Below, piece after piece: positions 48,601 to 62,700 of a stretch of DNA of 64,000 bases (its first letter is position 1; each line of letters opens with the position of its first letter). Both the position numbers and the translations under genes were made by a program. The stretch spans positions 1,550,001-1,614,000 of the forward strand of contig JAZARR010000088.1 in the NCBI GenBank assembly GCA_037389465.1. The letters run 5' to 3'. Below the pieces are notes generated by a model. The model was not told the origin of the DNA and ran no database searches. It saw nothing but the letters and a program-made list of their open reading frames with translations. This DNA comes from Baylisascaris procyonis (lineage: Eukaryota; Nematoda; Chromadorea; Rhabditida; Ascarididae).

Positions 48601-49559
48601 TACACAAAACCGGCCAGTAAGGTGACATCTGGGAGTTCTTGATGCAGATACGCGGGAGGGACATGTCGCCAGATTCCCCATCCGCGATTTGGATACAATA
48701 GCGTGATGTGAGTTGCCAAACAGTTCAAATGAGCACATTCTCTAGAAAGGCGCCAGCGTCTTCAGTGGTGTCAGTTGATGTTTATCTGAAGAAGTGGGGG
48801 CTCCTGTAGCACTGGAATGCACCCTAAGTGCAACCCAACCTCTCCAAAAAAAAAACGCATTTGAGCCGTACAGCTGTTCTGCCTCCAGGACATCGGATTG
48901 CAGAAAGGAATATACCTCAGGCGGTATCTGGATTCAAGAAGATCGCGCAAATGGAGCAAGAGGAAAAAACGAATGAAAAATGCAACCGATCGGACTGTTC
49001 TGCTAAATCGCCTTCCCACAGGATTTCTGGGGTGGTGTTTGCTGATGAAGTGTTCAAAAGAATGGTCCCAGGGCAAGATCATCTTAGCGTCTGACCAGAA
49101 AATACCTTAACGATAATGATTTAATTGCTCAGTAATTGATAACAACGTGCGAAAGTCTACTGAGCAGCGCTTTGTTGTGCCGACCAATCTCTCGGGTGCA
49201 GCACTTGCAGCCGTATCTCTCGCTTGAATGTGTACTGGAGAAGGCTGCACTGAGTACAGCCAGCAGGTTATGATAATTCACATCGTTTCTCAGAAAACTT
49301 GGTTGTAACATGGGTAATGTTCTGTGCGAGGAAGTCAACTGTAGCGATGCTCGCAAGTTGAGGCTTATCAAACAAAACTGTATTGTAACAGTGCTTCTGC
49401 ACATCCTCGTTGAAACACGGAGTCGTCGACGCAGGTGGCACTATAATGCCGCGATAAACGTAAATGATAAGGAAGCAGACAGGCGACGATTGCGCGAAAA
49501 CGATTCTTTTTGCACCGGACCAGAGGGCTGACAGTAAAATTCGAAATTCAACGAAGGCG
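45635..49559. other. No supported gene
   Basis: Long frames face each other at 47377-47847 (minus) and 47488-47904 (plus), and a minus-strand frame of 87 codons lies at 48465-48728. None matches a family, and the opposed pair cannot both be coding. Confidence 0.4.
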
Positions 49560-49873
49560 GTGGAAGGAGGGATTTGTGCGTTGTAAGCGCTAGCTGCACA
49601 CTTCAAACTTGAGCAGCAGTGGACAGAGTGGACGCCGAATGCAAGAAGTGGGAGCGTTTTTTTTGGAGCCTGGTCGTTGGATGGTACGGGAAGGTGCTGC
49701 AGGGACAGCACGGCCGGGAGACACCAAAACCGAGCATCACCCATTGGCACGACGAAAAATGCGGCGCGCCGCTTGGGTGATTTCGAAGCGCCTGGTACGC
49801 ACGGGTGATGGCGGCGCACTCGCACTCGTACGGCGACGATGGTGGCCGCCGACTGGCCGACTCGGCTCCTCAC
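49268..49873 (-). CDS. Longest open frame, overlapping a GC-rich island, product not recognised
   Basis: This minus-strand frame of 201 codons runs through the GC-rich island, where stop codons are rare. Overlapping frames of 91 codons on the + strand and 106 on the minus strand share the island. The N-terminal half is Arg/Val-rich low complexity and no domain is visible. GC bias is the simpler explanation. Confidence 0.12.
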   Translation of the reverse strand: MRSRVGQSAATIVAVRVRVRRHHPCVPGASKSPKRRAAFFVVPMGDARFWCLPAVLSLQHLPVPSNDQAPKKTLPLLAFGVHSVHCCSSLKCAASAYNAQIPPSTAFVEFRILLSALWSGAKRIVFAQSSPVCFLIIYVYRGIIVPPASTTPCFNEDVQKHCYNTVLFDKPQLASIATVDFLAQNITHVTTKFSEKRCELS

Positions 49874-49990
49874 CCTCGCCGTAGCGAAGCACTGCCAGCT
49901 CGTGCTTCACCCTTTTTGACCGCTTTTTTTTGGCGCGCGCACGCACACACGCGCATGCACTGGCGTCGCGTTTAGCATTTCTTTGTTTGT
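49560..49990. promoter_or_regulatory. GC-rich island with Z-DNA-type tract
   Basis: This segment is rich in CG dinucleotides and stands out from its AT-rich surroundings. It includes a 28-nt perfect purine-pyrimidine alternation at 49933-49960. A promoter or first exon is plausible, but I cannot fix direction. Confidence 0.3.
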
Positions 49991-52338
49991 TCCTGCCTCG
50001 CAACCTAGAACACTGCACGATGCCAACCTGCACTAAATTCCCTCCCTTCCTTCGCACTGACTGGTTCTGGTGGATGTGACCGACTTCCGCTCGAGAATTG
50101 CATACATACGTTTGAAAACTGATCCTAGGCTCGTTTCCGCAGATGTGTGACTAGATGGATAAGGGAAGTTACTCAAATTGGGCCCCCTTGTATTCAGAAC
50201 GAGGCAAAGATTTTCAAAGTGTAGTGCTGAACCAGCATTCATCGGATAGCGACCAGCGTTCTGTTATCGATACGTCTACATAATGAATAGAGAAATATTT
50301 TCAAAGGTACTTTAACCAGGAGTTGATTTTGATATGTGTTTTGAATGGTACTTAGAAAGTAACCTTCGTACCCTTAATGAGGATTGTGCAGCTTCAGAGA
50401 ATGCAAAAAATAGCAATATAGGCAAGCAGACATATAGGATTATCAAGGGCTGTGGCCGAAAAGAGGAGCACATCAAAGTGGAATACGCACACAGAAAATT
50501 GGAAACTTCGCCTATGAACAACTATGTCATGCTCAATGAAATCGCACAGCGATCAATTCTTGCGTTATTCTTTTTTCAATAGCATCGGCGTAGAGTGCAA
50601 AGCTGCACTCGCTTCGTTGAAACTTCATTTCGTTGGGTGCGCTTAGGAAGAGGATGTGGATACGCATTCACTAGCGAAATATTTTGGAAAAACTTGTTTT
50701 AAATGAGAGAAATATTCAGCAAATGAATTATTTCAAAGAATTATACTCATCTGATCAGCGGCATTCGAAAAAAAAAGAGTGTCCCTCATCGGCATTTAAA
50801 CATACTAGCTGTGAATCAAAGAAAATATGAAAGCAAGTGCAGCACTGCAGGAAACGCTTTACTCAATTTTTTCTTTATGTGAACGAAAATTCGCTCAACA
50901 TTTATGACTGTGCAAGTAAAGGATGTGCACTGCCCAAGCAATACGAATTGAAGTTCCCATACTCGAAAGATGGTACAGACGAATCGCACGCTTTGCATAT
51001 GAAGTAGTTTATAGGAACAGAGAGCAGAAAAGAATTAGAAAGGAGGAAAAAATGGTCCTAACCATCCTCTTATTGAATAATCAATGGTTAAATTCCGCCA
51101 TTCCTATTCTGGAATAAAAGTTGTAGTTAAACATCTTTTAAACGGTTCTCTTCCCAGATGAATACATGCTTTAACGTCGACGTTAAGAAATGTGGCAATG
51201 AAGCGCCTCGTTGAGAGGATGTTGCCGCCAAGATAAGCTTCGATTGTGAGTTCATATCAGCTAAATTGCAATTAATGGAGCAAAAGGTCAATTTGCCCGT
51301 CTACAATTAAGCAGTATGATCAAACCCTAAACAACTTGATTTGCACTCCTTGTCTGATGCCTTTTCCTCGTCATGTCCTTAGTGATTAATCTCTTCAACA
51401 TTCCAGCCATTACATCTGACTGGACGATAACAACGGTTAGGTTTCATCCTCCTTTTTTGTGAAACAATACGTTGAAAGCAGTACTCATCCTTTGAATCCA
51501 TCTCTCTTGAAGCCCCTTAACAGATCCTCGTTCTAGCCGCTCGATCCTTGTTCAACGCGATCACATCACCAAAATATAACTATAGTTCGACTGCTAGACA
51601 TTTTCAGTGCTATTTATATAATAATGCAACAAAAATCACAAAAAACACTGATACCACACAAGAAGCATAGCCACATATGAAACGTCAGTGGAGATGTACG
51701 AAAGATGCACCGGTCATCTATCTTTAAACATCGTCACATTCATTGTAATATAGCAACAGTTTATAAGTTTTTGAGAAAACAGTTTCTAAACGAACAATGC
51801 TACTGCATTGAACGCATTGAAGTTTCATCGATGCGCAACTAAATATGAATGAGGCGGTGGTGTATTTACACATCTATGATGATTCTTACCCTCTCCATCG
51901 CAGTAATGTCTCAGTCTTTTCTTGATAGCACCGAAAGAATACTTAAGGGCCCTCTCATACAGTATACGTACTGCTTCGGCCAAAAAAATTTGTGCTATAA
52001 GATTCAGGTGTTGTTTAACGATCTCAAACTGAATGCTTTTTTGATTTCCACACTTATACCACTATTCCTAGAAGATAAAGCTATAAGCGTTAAAAACTCT
52101 AGGGTATGGTTCTGGGCATTATCAGAAGTTCCCAGCGTAATAACGATAAGGATCCTTAAAACTTCAGCATACAACTGATTTACGAAATTCGATCAGCGTC
52201 ACTACTCGGTTCGATTTCTAATGATTTTACGATAGTGCGTTCAATGCAGTAGCATTGTTCATTCAGAAATCGTTTAAAAAGTGCAGCGATTTCTCGAATG
52301 TCTACAGCAATTTTTTAGTGTGCTGATATAAGTGTGAA

Positions 52339-52396
<58 letters not shown>

Positions 52397-53384
52397 TGTC
52401 CAAAGAAAGAATATATTACAGCTACAAGCCGAACAGAGATAAAGGTATACAAAAATATCCGTGCTAGCAAACGACCAAGTGGCAACTAGATAACAATACG
52501 GTAAGTAGCGAAGCCATGTACGTCCAACAATCTGATATTCAAATGCATTTATAATCGCTAATGAAGCCATTTGGGAAGCGGATGCCGGAGTTCGTGCTCA
52601 AAGAAGCGGTAAAACCGCGATGTGGTCATTGTGAGGGATGGGAAGTAGCGTACGCTTATTTAAAGGCGAGCAATGACTCAGGTGAGTGGGCGTTGAGTGG
52701 TCAACGGCGAGACGTTTTTGCAAAATATGATTCAGCATCTGCCAAGAAAACTGCCTATATATAATGGGTGAAGTGGTGGATGCACCAAGCGATAGATGCC
52801 GAGAGAAAACGCTACTAAAATCAAAATAGAAAGAAGCAAAGTGAACTAGAGCTCCAAATGGACTAGCTCCTCTCGCTACCAAATCAGAAATTCAATACTC
52901 ATTGAGGTGCGTAGTCTCCCGTAGAATGAAGGAAATGAGAATAACTGAATAAGAAGCGCGACAATTGAGAGAATGATAAGCTGAAGGAAAGCAGGAAAAT
53001 TCATGCGTCCAAAGCAAAAACGACGGGCTGTGAAAGAGAGTAGTAGAGTTCTTTCTTCTGATCTCCTCAAACTCGAAGCACATAAACTACGGAATATAAA
53101 CAACGCCACAAAACTGAGTGAAAAATATACCACAAAAAACTGCCGGTGAGTTTATTTAGAAGGATTGACTTCAAGCGTGGGCAAAGTCAACTAAGTGACA
53201 AAAAATTGTCGAAATACGTTGCGATGACAAAGCATACGTTAGGGAGCAATTGTCGAGGGCGATAGGTTATGCGGTATAGAGCGGATGCAACAGATGGCAG
53301 AAAAGTAAGGCAACCTGGGTCGACGCTGATTCGGAGTCGAAGAGGGAGCAAGCAAAAGAGAGGAAGAGAATGGCATGAATGCGT
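49991..53384. other. No supported gene
   Basis: Short frames only, including a 109-codon + strand frame at 51849-52178 with no recognised domain. The 52-bp (AT)n tract lies here. Confidence 0.45.
52342..52393. repeat. (AT)n microsatellite, 52 bp, with inverted flanks
   Basis: The run is flanked by AGTG on the left and CACT on the right, so the whole forms one long self-complementary hairpin. Confidence 0.9.
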
Positions 53385-53720
53385 TCATTTTTTCAGGTCA
53401 CCTCTCTTTTGAGCGGCACTCACACTGCAGCCAGCCGCCGCCATCCAACAACCCTACTCGCCTCACTCTCCTTCGCCGCCGCACATCTGTGTGCCGATGC
53501 TGCCGCTTCTTGCAAAACGGCTGCCACGAGGGTTGTGACCGGCTGGCACGAAATAAATGCGCGCTCGCCGTCAGAAAACGCTCGCCGCACCAAGTCGCTG
53601 GCCGACACCTAGACATCGCCTGCTGCTTATGGCTGCAGACAAAACAGCACTGCTCCAGACAGTGGCGAGAAAGAACGAGAGAAAACACGTCGACGCCAAC
53701 GAGAGGCAACCACATAAGAA
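53385..53720. promoter_or_regulatory. GC-rich island, possible promoter or first exon
   Basis: A second strongly GC-rich segment, with open frames on both strands and no recognisable protein. An acceptor-like TTTTTTCAG sits at its left edge on the + strand (53389-53397). Confidence 0.25.
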
Positions 53721-56700
53721 GGAGATGCAAAACGCGAAAGTGAAGCAAACACAAGTGTTTGGAAAGATAGCTGGCACATGAACGGCGTTCGCGTGCATCA
53801 CTAGAGGATAAGAGTTGCAACGGTGGAGACAGTATGAAAATCTGGTAAGTGCAGACGACGAAGTAGTAGAGGGGAAAGAGTGAGGCTGAAACAGCGTTAA
53901 GACCAGCCTCGGTGGTACAAACGATCGCAGCTTTGAGAGGTGATGAGCATTGCTACCACACCGAAACATTTTTAAATCCGCCGGAAAACAGCACTTCAAC
54001 ACCATCAGCGCCCTCACTTTGAATCTCGTGTTAATGGAGGTGAACGAAGAGGTGACACACCTACTTCAGCAGTGACACACCATGGTGGTTGACGATGATA
54101 CGTTTGCACAGAGTGATGATACTTGATCCTTGACACGGCGGTCATTCAGTAAATGATGAGAATTTGATTTAATCCCATACAACTCCGAAAAAATGTTGAG
54201 TGACCGAAAAATAAGAACATTGAGGGCGTTTGTGGCTAAGGAAATGATTGCACTTTTGTAGACTCAAATATAAGGAATCGAGATGTGCTTCTTAATTAGT
54301 GAAAGAAGTTTGGAAGCTGTAATCATATCATTCACCAAAAGCAGATGAAATACATGGAAAATTGTACGCGAAAGGCGGACATGATGTGATCTGCAATTCA
54401 GCCCACTAGTCCAACCGGTCGCCGAAACAACGGAACGCTTAATAAAGCGCCTTGTGATTAGATGGGCCAAATACGCGAAAGCCTACTCTATAAAGTAGTT
54501 TTTGAGAGTGGACTAAGCAGTCGTAAATAAAATACGATCACCAAGAATGATGCCGAGAGTAGGACAGCGATCTGTAATATCGGCAAAGCTTCATAGACGC
54601 AACTTTTGTAACATGTAGTTTGGAGTTGCTGGGCGGGCTGGCTTTAAAAAAAGCGCTTACATATGCAGAGAAACCACGTCGCCATGTGCTTTGTAAAAGC
54701 TCATAAAAGCATGTAAAAAATTTAAACTGAACTCTCTACTTGTTTCTCTCTCACAGCGTAAGTGGTTTCATGATTTTATTATGTACCCTAATTTCATTCT
54801 TGTAAACAATAAACTATGCCTCCTTGCAAAATTGTAAGAAAGTAAGAATATTCTGTCAAAAAAACTGCAAAAATTAATCTTCACTAGCTTCAAAAAGTTT
54901 CCAACGGGAAGACAAATTACACCCAAGCCAATATCTCGGACAGAAATAAAAAAGTGGTGGACAGTTCGTGACGTTGGATACGTCCTCAGAATATGGGAAT
55001 AAGCAAAGAGTGCAAAAAACCAAGATCAATTATAGTACACTACGTTGCAGCTATGCCTCAAAAGGTAAACAGCTTCAGCATAAGTTTATTTATTTCGCCA
55101 ACTTGACGATCGTGAATAGTACACTCATTTATGTGCAATAAAAGATAGGTATACCAATCGTATTTACAGCATTTGTGCATCATTTGCAGTCACATCCTTC
55201 TTGGAAATTCAATTATTTATAATCAGTAATAACAGGTTGAATTCCCCTCGTATTCGATTTCTCTCACTTCCTTATTGTAAAACATTTTCACATAGCACAA
55301 TGGACATGGGTGTTAAGGCGTGAACCGCTTACGTCACTTCGCTTTTTACAGCGTTCAAACATTTTTTGGTGGCTTATACGATCAGCGCAGTGACGTTCAA
55401 AAGCTGACGTAATCGTTGCATAGATGTCCAAAAAATGAAGAACAGCTATGAGTGCACGATCGTATAACTACGATTGAAAAATACGACTCTTATGACTAGT
55501 GAGCATGGTACATTTAGTGCAAGCACTACTACAAGTGAAAAAAATTAGTCAGGTAAAATCGATATGGAGCAATGAGCGTTGAACCGAGGGAAAAATTTGA
55601 TCTCTGATTTTTGCTGAGGAGCAATTCAAGGCAAATGAAGGTGTTTTTGAATGGGCATATTAAAAGAAACAAAAAAGAACACGGGGCAATTGAGAGTATT
55701 CCATAAAAATTTGGTAGAAAAAAGTTCCAGAAGCAAGAAACTTGAAATATACTTTCTGCAGCCCCCCCCCCTCTCTCTCTCCCCGCGCCAACCCTCCTCT
55801 TGCGAGCATCAGAAGTTGATGTTAGATTGGATGAATCGCCATGTTTGATGCACATGGCAGTGGATAGATCTACAACGATTGATAATGTGACGAAGAAATA
55901 AAGACATACATGTGGCAACATCAACGCTATTTGCTATGTGAAAAGGTGTGTCGTGCTCAGCGCACCACTTTGTTTAGGTGAAATCTCAGCCTGACACGCC
56001 ATCATTAGCGACAAGCAAGCCTTTCTTTGCTGCTCGAGTGGTGGGTGAATTGTTGGAAGAGATGAGAAGTTAGAAGAACGATTGCTACACCTACGTTATC
56101 GAGTGCTTCGGAATAGTGGAATAAAAACTGGAAAATATTTCTTTAAATTTGTATTTAATCTCATTATTGCAGTCTCCGAAAAAATGAAACCAAAATTACT
56201 TCTCAATGCAGTCATCTTAAAAGTAGTCTTATCATTATGTTATCATAAAATTCCAAATCAGAAAATAAATTGCAGATCTCGAAGGACCTGAATTATCGTA
56301 AAACTTAAGGAATAAATACCAGCGTGAGATTTGAATTGTGGAATTGAATATTTGGAAGAAATTATTATTGGCTTTCGAAAAGATCGCTCTGCACATTGGT
56401 AGAAAAATCTCTAGGTAATCTATCAAGGCCAACGGTCCCCCCACTATGATGTTAGGAATAAAAAAATTCTGGAATAGAGAGATTCTTAATCATTCTTTCA
56501 CTTGCAATTCCGACGTCAAAAAAGAGCAGCCAAATCGATTCATTTTTTTCGTCCGATTAAAGACTGCTGGCGAGACTAGAATGAGAGGTAAGAGGAAATT
56601 AAGTTCCGAAGGATCTACGGATATGTTTTGAAAGTAAGTTTGCTTAAATTCAATTCCAAAAGCAATTTCGTTTAAAACACTTGTCATCAATGCCATTGCG

Positions 56701-59700
56701 CAGTCTTCATGTTTCGTGAAGCTGCAATAGCGAAGATTGGCAGATATAATGCTGCTCGAAAATTCTATTTGAATTCTTGGCCTTTATTTCAGTTTGGCTA
56801 CATTATTTACCCCTCCGCCATATGAGGGATCATGAACAGCGCAGTCGACGATGTGATTAGAAACTAAGTGGTCAGTAAGGAAGCGATGCACTCGCCAATC
56901 AAAATAAGTGAAATAACATCGTCAAAATTTTTTCATCAACGATTCATGCCATTGCAAAAACAAACATGCACACATAGACAAATGTGGCGGAACAATAAAA
57001 AGGATTCACTAAGTGGATGAACTGGCAGTAAATTATTTGCAGTGGCATCCAACTATGCAATTACGCCTATGATTTGAGCAACTAGCATTGATGTGTATAT
57101 CGGAAAACCTGTTATCACTGACCATCAAAATGAACAAGTACCTGCCAAGTAATCCTCATAACGTACAAGTATATGAAGAAGTATGCCATATCGTTGATGT
57201 GGTAATGGCGCATTCGGACGATGAGGAAAGATTCCGGGTACTACAATGACATCAATTTACTCGGATTACGCAGGAAATTCCTAATTTTTAAGTGAGAAAT
57301 TTTCATTCGTTTAACACTAAAATGCATAAAGGCTTACATTGGCAGCAAAATTCTACATTTTAAGATTCTAAGCTTATTTTGGAAGCATCAATTGATTCTC
57401 TTCGAAAAAACATCAAAACAACTCCGTTGGACCATGAAGATCAACACTTTCGCTCAGCTACCAATCAGCAAATGTTTCTAGCTGTGAAATATTTCAGCAA
57501 TCCTCTCTGCTCATATCGATTCTTTCCACTCCACTTTTTTCGGATCAGAATTAATGCAACTGCTCGAAAAAAAATATTGTAGTAGTGTCCCTTTCACTTG
57601 CATAGCAAAGTCCATAAAAATTACACAAAAGAGCAAATAAATAATATAAGTGGAGAATAACAACCGCAAAACATGTGGCGCATAGGTTCAGAGGCTTTGC
57701 TATTATAACTCAACAAATTTGTCAGTGGTGCTGAAATTTTGTTTACTGGCCATTTAAGCCGCAGATTGTGCACGTTTAATTCAATCATCTCAGCTTCCCT
57801 GTCCTCCAATTCAAAAGAATCGGAGGGATGTCAAAAAACGGTTCTGCTTGTTCCCATTTCCTAATAAATTGTTCGCAGTGAGTATGCTCAATAAAACCTC
57901 TTCAAAGTTCCCGCCTCCAATCTCTATATGTCGTTCTGGAATATGAGCGTCTACGTTCATGAACACAATTCAAAAAAATAAATATATAGGTTCGAAGGGT
58001 CGAATTCAGAGACAGAAGCGAAACGTGCTCTACGATCGAATAGCACTGGATAGTAGAAGAACTCGCCAACTAGCAGACTGTGCTAAACAACGTTTTTATA
58101 GCTTCAACCCTGCCGAAATGCCTAAACCTCTCAGCCTCTCGTCGATATAGCAACATATGAAGATGTTTATAACATTCAGCATTATTTTATAGGCGACATT
58201 TACGTATAAATAATAAATTTTTCTTGCATACAACAACAATAATTAAATTCAGAGAAATATTGAACACCAATGAGACCACCATCAACGAAAGAAACAATTA
58301 TAAAAGCATCAGTTTTTTGAAAGGTAAACTCTCTCAAACTTTTTATCTCGCCTATGAAAATGGGGAAACTTTCTGAAGATTTTTTGAATATTAAGTGCAC
58401 ATGAACAATCAAGATAATATGTGCTGAAGCTTTAACGAAACAAAATTTGCCACCTTCTAATTGCACAATAAAACATTTATTCTTTAGTAAAATGACGTAA
58501 GTGATTGTGTATTTGCGAGCGATTTAACAAATGGTCAGCAATGATCACACTAACGAGCTACCATCTAGCAATAGACATGTGTTCGAAAAGGGCGTCGCAT
58601 TTGTGTGCTTTATTGGCGGCGATTTTTGAATTCGAATTTCATTGCGAATATGCAAATCACATTCAATAATACCAATAATGATGAGTAGTGGTCATATTGG
58701 TAGGATACGCGGAAGGTACCAAACAAAACGTTAGGTGCTAATCGTTAGGTGCTTCACACAGCAATCAAAAACTGATTAGCGCTCTATGCAAGACTATAGC
58801 TTATTGAAGTTTACGCATCCAATTTATTCCTCAATTTTGTTGTTTCATTTCATAAAAGATGCACTTTTAGCAGAAATCATTTTCTTGTTGGCTGCATTTT
58901 CTCAGCATCAATCATGCTTATAAATCGAATATATTTATTAGCCGAAACGAGTGGACAACAGAAATAGAAGTGAAATATACAATTATGAAGATAGATTGGC
59001 TAAGTTAGGCAAATCTGCTCAGATTACACATAATTTCTTAGCAATGATCTTCATTGAGTCTTAACAATGCTGCTAAGGAACAATGCATCGATTACTGCCA
59101 TCCACTTATCGAGTTCATAGACACTCACTCTGAAGTAGTTGTAGTTCGTTATAAGAGAGATGTACAAAGGTAATATCGACTTTAGAAATTCTACTTCGTG
59201 CTAGCAATGAAATGATATCATAGACGAGAAAAGTTATCTTCTGTGATTAACATAGGGAAGTAGGGGAATGAATAAGCGAGAACTTTTGGAAGCGGAAAAG
59301 AATTTTTGATGAGAACAGTCCGCTCCTCGCTTTCACATCTCCTCCTCTCGTCTAACGCTCATAAATCAACAAATATGGATATAAAACGAATAAATAGTAG
59401 CTAGCACTATGGCCTTTACAGTATTTGTAGCCGAAAATTCGCATTCATCTCGTCAGTAAAGAAGGCAATGTACGCACAAATGAAAATAACTTGATGGCTC
59501 TTGACGTTTGCGTAATAATAGCCGGATACCGCACTCAAAGTGGCAGCTTTTATCGTTCGACCGTCCTATTGCCTACCTCTGGCAGGATAGCATTACGCAA
59601 CTAATGTAGTATAGGAATTTTCGAGGCTTTGGTCGGGGGGCTCGAACTGCTCAATCCTGCTTGTAAAGTCGAGTATCGTCACTTTAAATCCATCGTGCAG

Positions 59701-62700
59701 AGATCAATGCTAGCGGAACCTCGCTGGCAGTCATCCACTCGCAACGATGGCCACCTAGAGCTATGTACCTACATGTCACAGAGACTCCATAAGGTCACAG
59801 CACTTTTCATCTCCAAAAGGTTTGCCTCTACGGGCAGATGTTTAACAGCCCCAAATTTTCTAAGTTTAGCTCCAAAAAAAAAATCAAATTTCTGTTCACT
59901 CCTTAATGCTCGACTGCTAGAAGTAGTGGTTGAGCAGTCGCACAATAGAGACTGTCCTGAAAGAACATAGCACAAATGCCATAGTTCTTTCAAGGACGCG
60001 GTTGTGGGCATTTCAAAAGCAATTTAATCACCGGATCACTCGAATTAGTGCTGATAAATAAATGTTTAAAAGCGGCTTGACGAATATCGATCAATTTCAA
60101 ATATGCGTATTAGTATTCAAAATCGAAGCTGCGAATTTAGCCACGAACCATGGAAGTGGGCCAGTTCACGCCTAGTAACGCAAAAATCGATGAAAATCCA
60201 CAAGTGAGCAGTTTTTGAAATGGGAATAGTCAAGACTGAAAGGAGGATTGTGTTGGTGAGAACAAGAGTGCCGTGTCGTGTTTTATAGGGCGCGCTGCGT
60301 GGCACGGTCTGGTATAGTGGCGTGATGCCGTGTCTTGTGAGTCTTTTTCTCGCATTCCTCAACCAAAGAGGTTTGCCGGCCAACGAAAAAGCATCACATC
60401 TGATGATGGACTAGTCAAAACAGGGCATACGGCACAAAAATGATGGTGGTTGCTGGTGCAATGGTGATGGAATATTCGCGCAATTCGAACCCTAAAATCA
60501 TTTCCTCTTGTTCTAGTGGACATTCGACGTCCGTCATTACTCGTTTTCTCACTCGACCGGATATCATCCCAAACCTCGAGCACAGATGTTATTATTTAGA
60601 TGGCACAAGACGGCATTTTCGCACATTTCAAATCACTTTTTTTTTCACTAAAGTAGCGCAACCTTACCTGTAGTGAATGTCACTTTGGATTGGAGATTCC
60701 TATTGATGAACCACGTCCTTCCAATGAATGAGATTAGCAAAAGAGTTTGAAATTGCGTCTGATAAAAATCCGTTTTGCATGTAAATAGAAGAAAGAATCG
60801 ATGCTTCGCTCAGAATTCAACTGCGAAAGGATGTTGAATAAAGGTGACTGATGCTTGCATCAAATTCTTGACTTCAGCTCAAAAAATTAAATTGATAAAG
60901 CACAAATAAAAATCCTCTTTTAGGGTATTTATTCAAAAAAAATGTGATAAGCAAGTGCTTGTAGCCTTTTTAATTGTTTTTTTTTTTGATGAAGTGAATC
61001 CTGCCCTTCCCTCCCTCCTCCCCCCCCCCGCCCTCTTGTTGCATATACAAGACGAAAAAACTTTTTTTTCCATAGAATAATATTGGCACTGCCTATCAAA
61101 AAGGAAAATTCACTTTTTGAGGAAGCGAGCAGTTCGCGAGTGCAGCAAAGTACATTGTATGTCAATATGGCATAAAATCAATTACCCAGAAGCGTGAGCA
61201 ATCGGTCAGCTTCAGTTTAAGTAGAGTAGAAAATATTGCTGCGTCAAACATTGCAAAAGGATTGCACGATAAGCTCTCAGCCAATAGCAATTAGAGATTA
61301 TTTCCTTTGGATGGTAAGAGTGCAAGAATAATCGAGCCTTGGAAATTGGAACGTTCGCGAAATAATTCTTACCTGTAAACGTGTAAAATGAGACATTTTC
61401 CGAGTGGGAGAAGGTGCAAGAATTTCAATCCCAAAAACATATATACTCTGCGCATGATTGCATTCCGACGATGACATCGGACCGCTACGTTTTTGGATTT
61501 TGATATGTGTTTACATACCCGTCCAACGTACAATGTCAACTTGCCGGGCCAGTAAAGGTATGACGATGAAATCTTTTGGGCATAAAAGTTGTTTTTAGAA
61601 TGCAATTTCGCTCCAAACGATCGGAAGACCGCATCTCTCAACAACCGGTCATGGAGGTGGGAAGGAGAAGGGTGAGCGAAACTTATATTAAATAGGTAAG
61701 ATTAAGAAAGGACATTAAGAAAGGAAGGAAAATCGTGTTTATACAGACATTTTAAAATACTCAGTAATGGATCCACTTGATTGTTGAGTCAACTGCAATA
61801 ATCGCTTACCAAACCTATCTCTTCGGCGCAGCTTCTAGTCCCTAAAAAGAACGCTGAAGGTCCCAATGGTTATTTAAGTGGCTTCTTAATATGTATGCAT
61901 TGTTAGGGCATAAAAAAGAGTGTTGGCTGCAAAAAGAGACAGGCCAAGCAATATTCTGGTTGATTTTAGCTTTATACATGCAAATCTTGAATTTTAATTC
62001 GGAATTGGCCGTTACTAGGCATCACATCATTTGACGTTCTAGTGACTCTACCCAGTGATCTTCGTTCATTTTCGGTAGTTTTCTACTGCTGACTGTGCAG
62101 TGACTTATCTCTGAGAGGCATGAAGCAAAAGATATGCTCTCGATTTAGCGGGTTTTATTTACATCTGCATCAAAAAACATCACACTTTCAGCCATTGCTT
62201 AGCCCGTTATTCCAAAGAGGCCAGCTCAAGAAATGGCGAATGCAAATGTGCAAAATGTGCTGCAAGGTGTATAACTGAAACTAGGAATTCCCTTATTTTT
62301 TCCTTCATAACCGCTTCATTGGAGTCCTTTGTCCTTCACTGCTTCTCTCTCAAACTAGAGGTCGTTTCATAAAATCCTGGCGATGCCTGCCAATGCCGCC
62401 TCTCCCATATCAATACTAAGTCCATCTTAACTAAATTCGCAATTTTCTTCATGGCGTATGAAAGATTTTTATCACTACTATATATGTAATGTGGCAAGTT
62501 GTGCTATTGCATTAGCAAAATGGCTACAAATCTAGTCAAAAGCGAAGAAGATCGTAGTGATTATCTAATGTTTATGGCTAGAATGCAAAACATTGAAGCG
62601 TAGCTAATTTTTCGCCGACGTTAGTTTTTTTTTCTTTTTCTGGTCCATCTAATGAGAGTCGAACGATAAATTTCGAACATGTGATGTCGCGACGGGTGGT

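Noticed and set aside
60475..60500. B-box-like TTCGAA context suggesting a tRNA
   Set aside because: The bases either side cannot form the T-arm stem, and no acceptor or anticodon stem fits.
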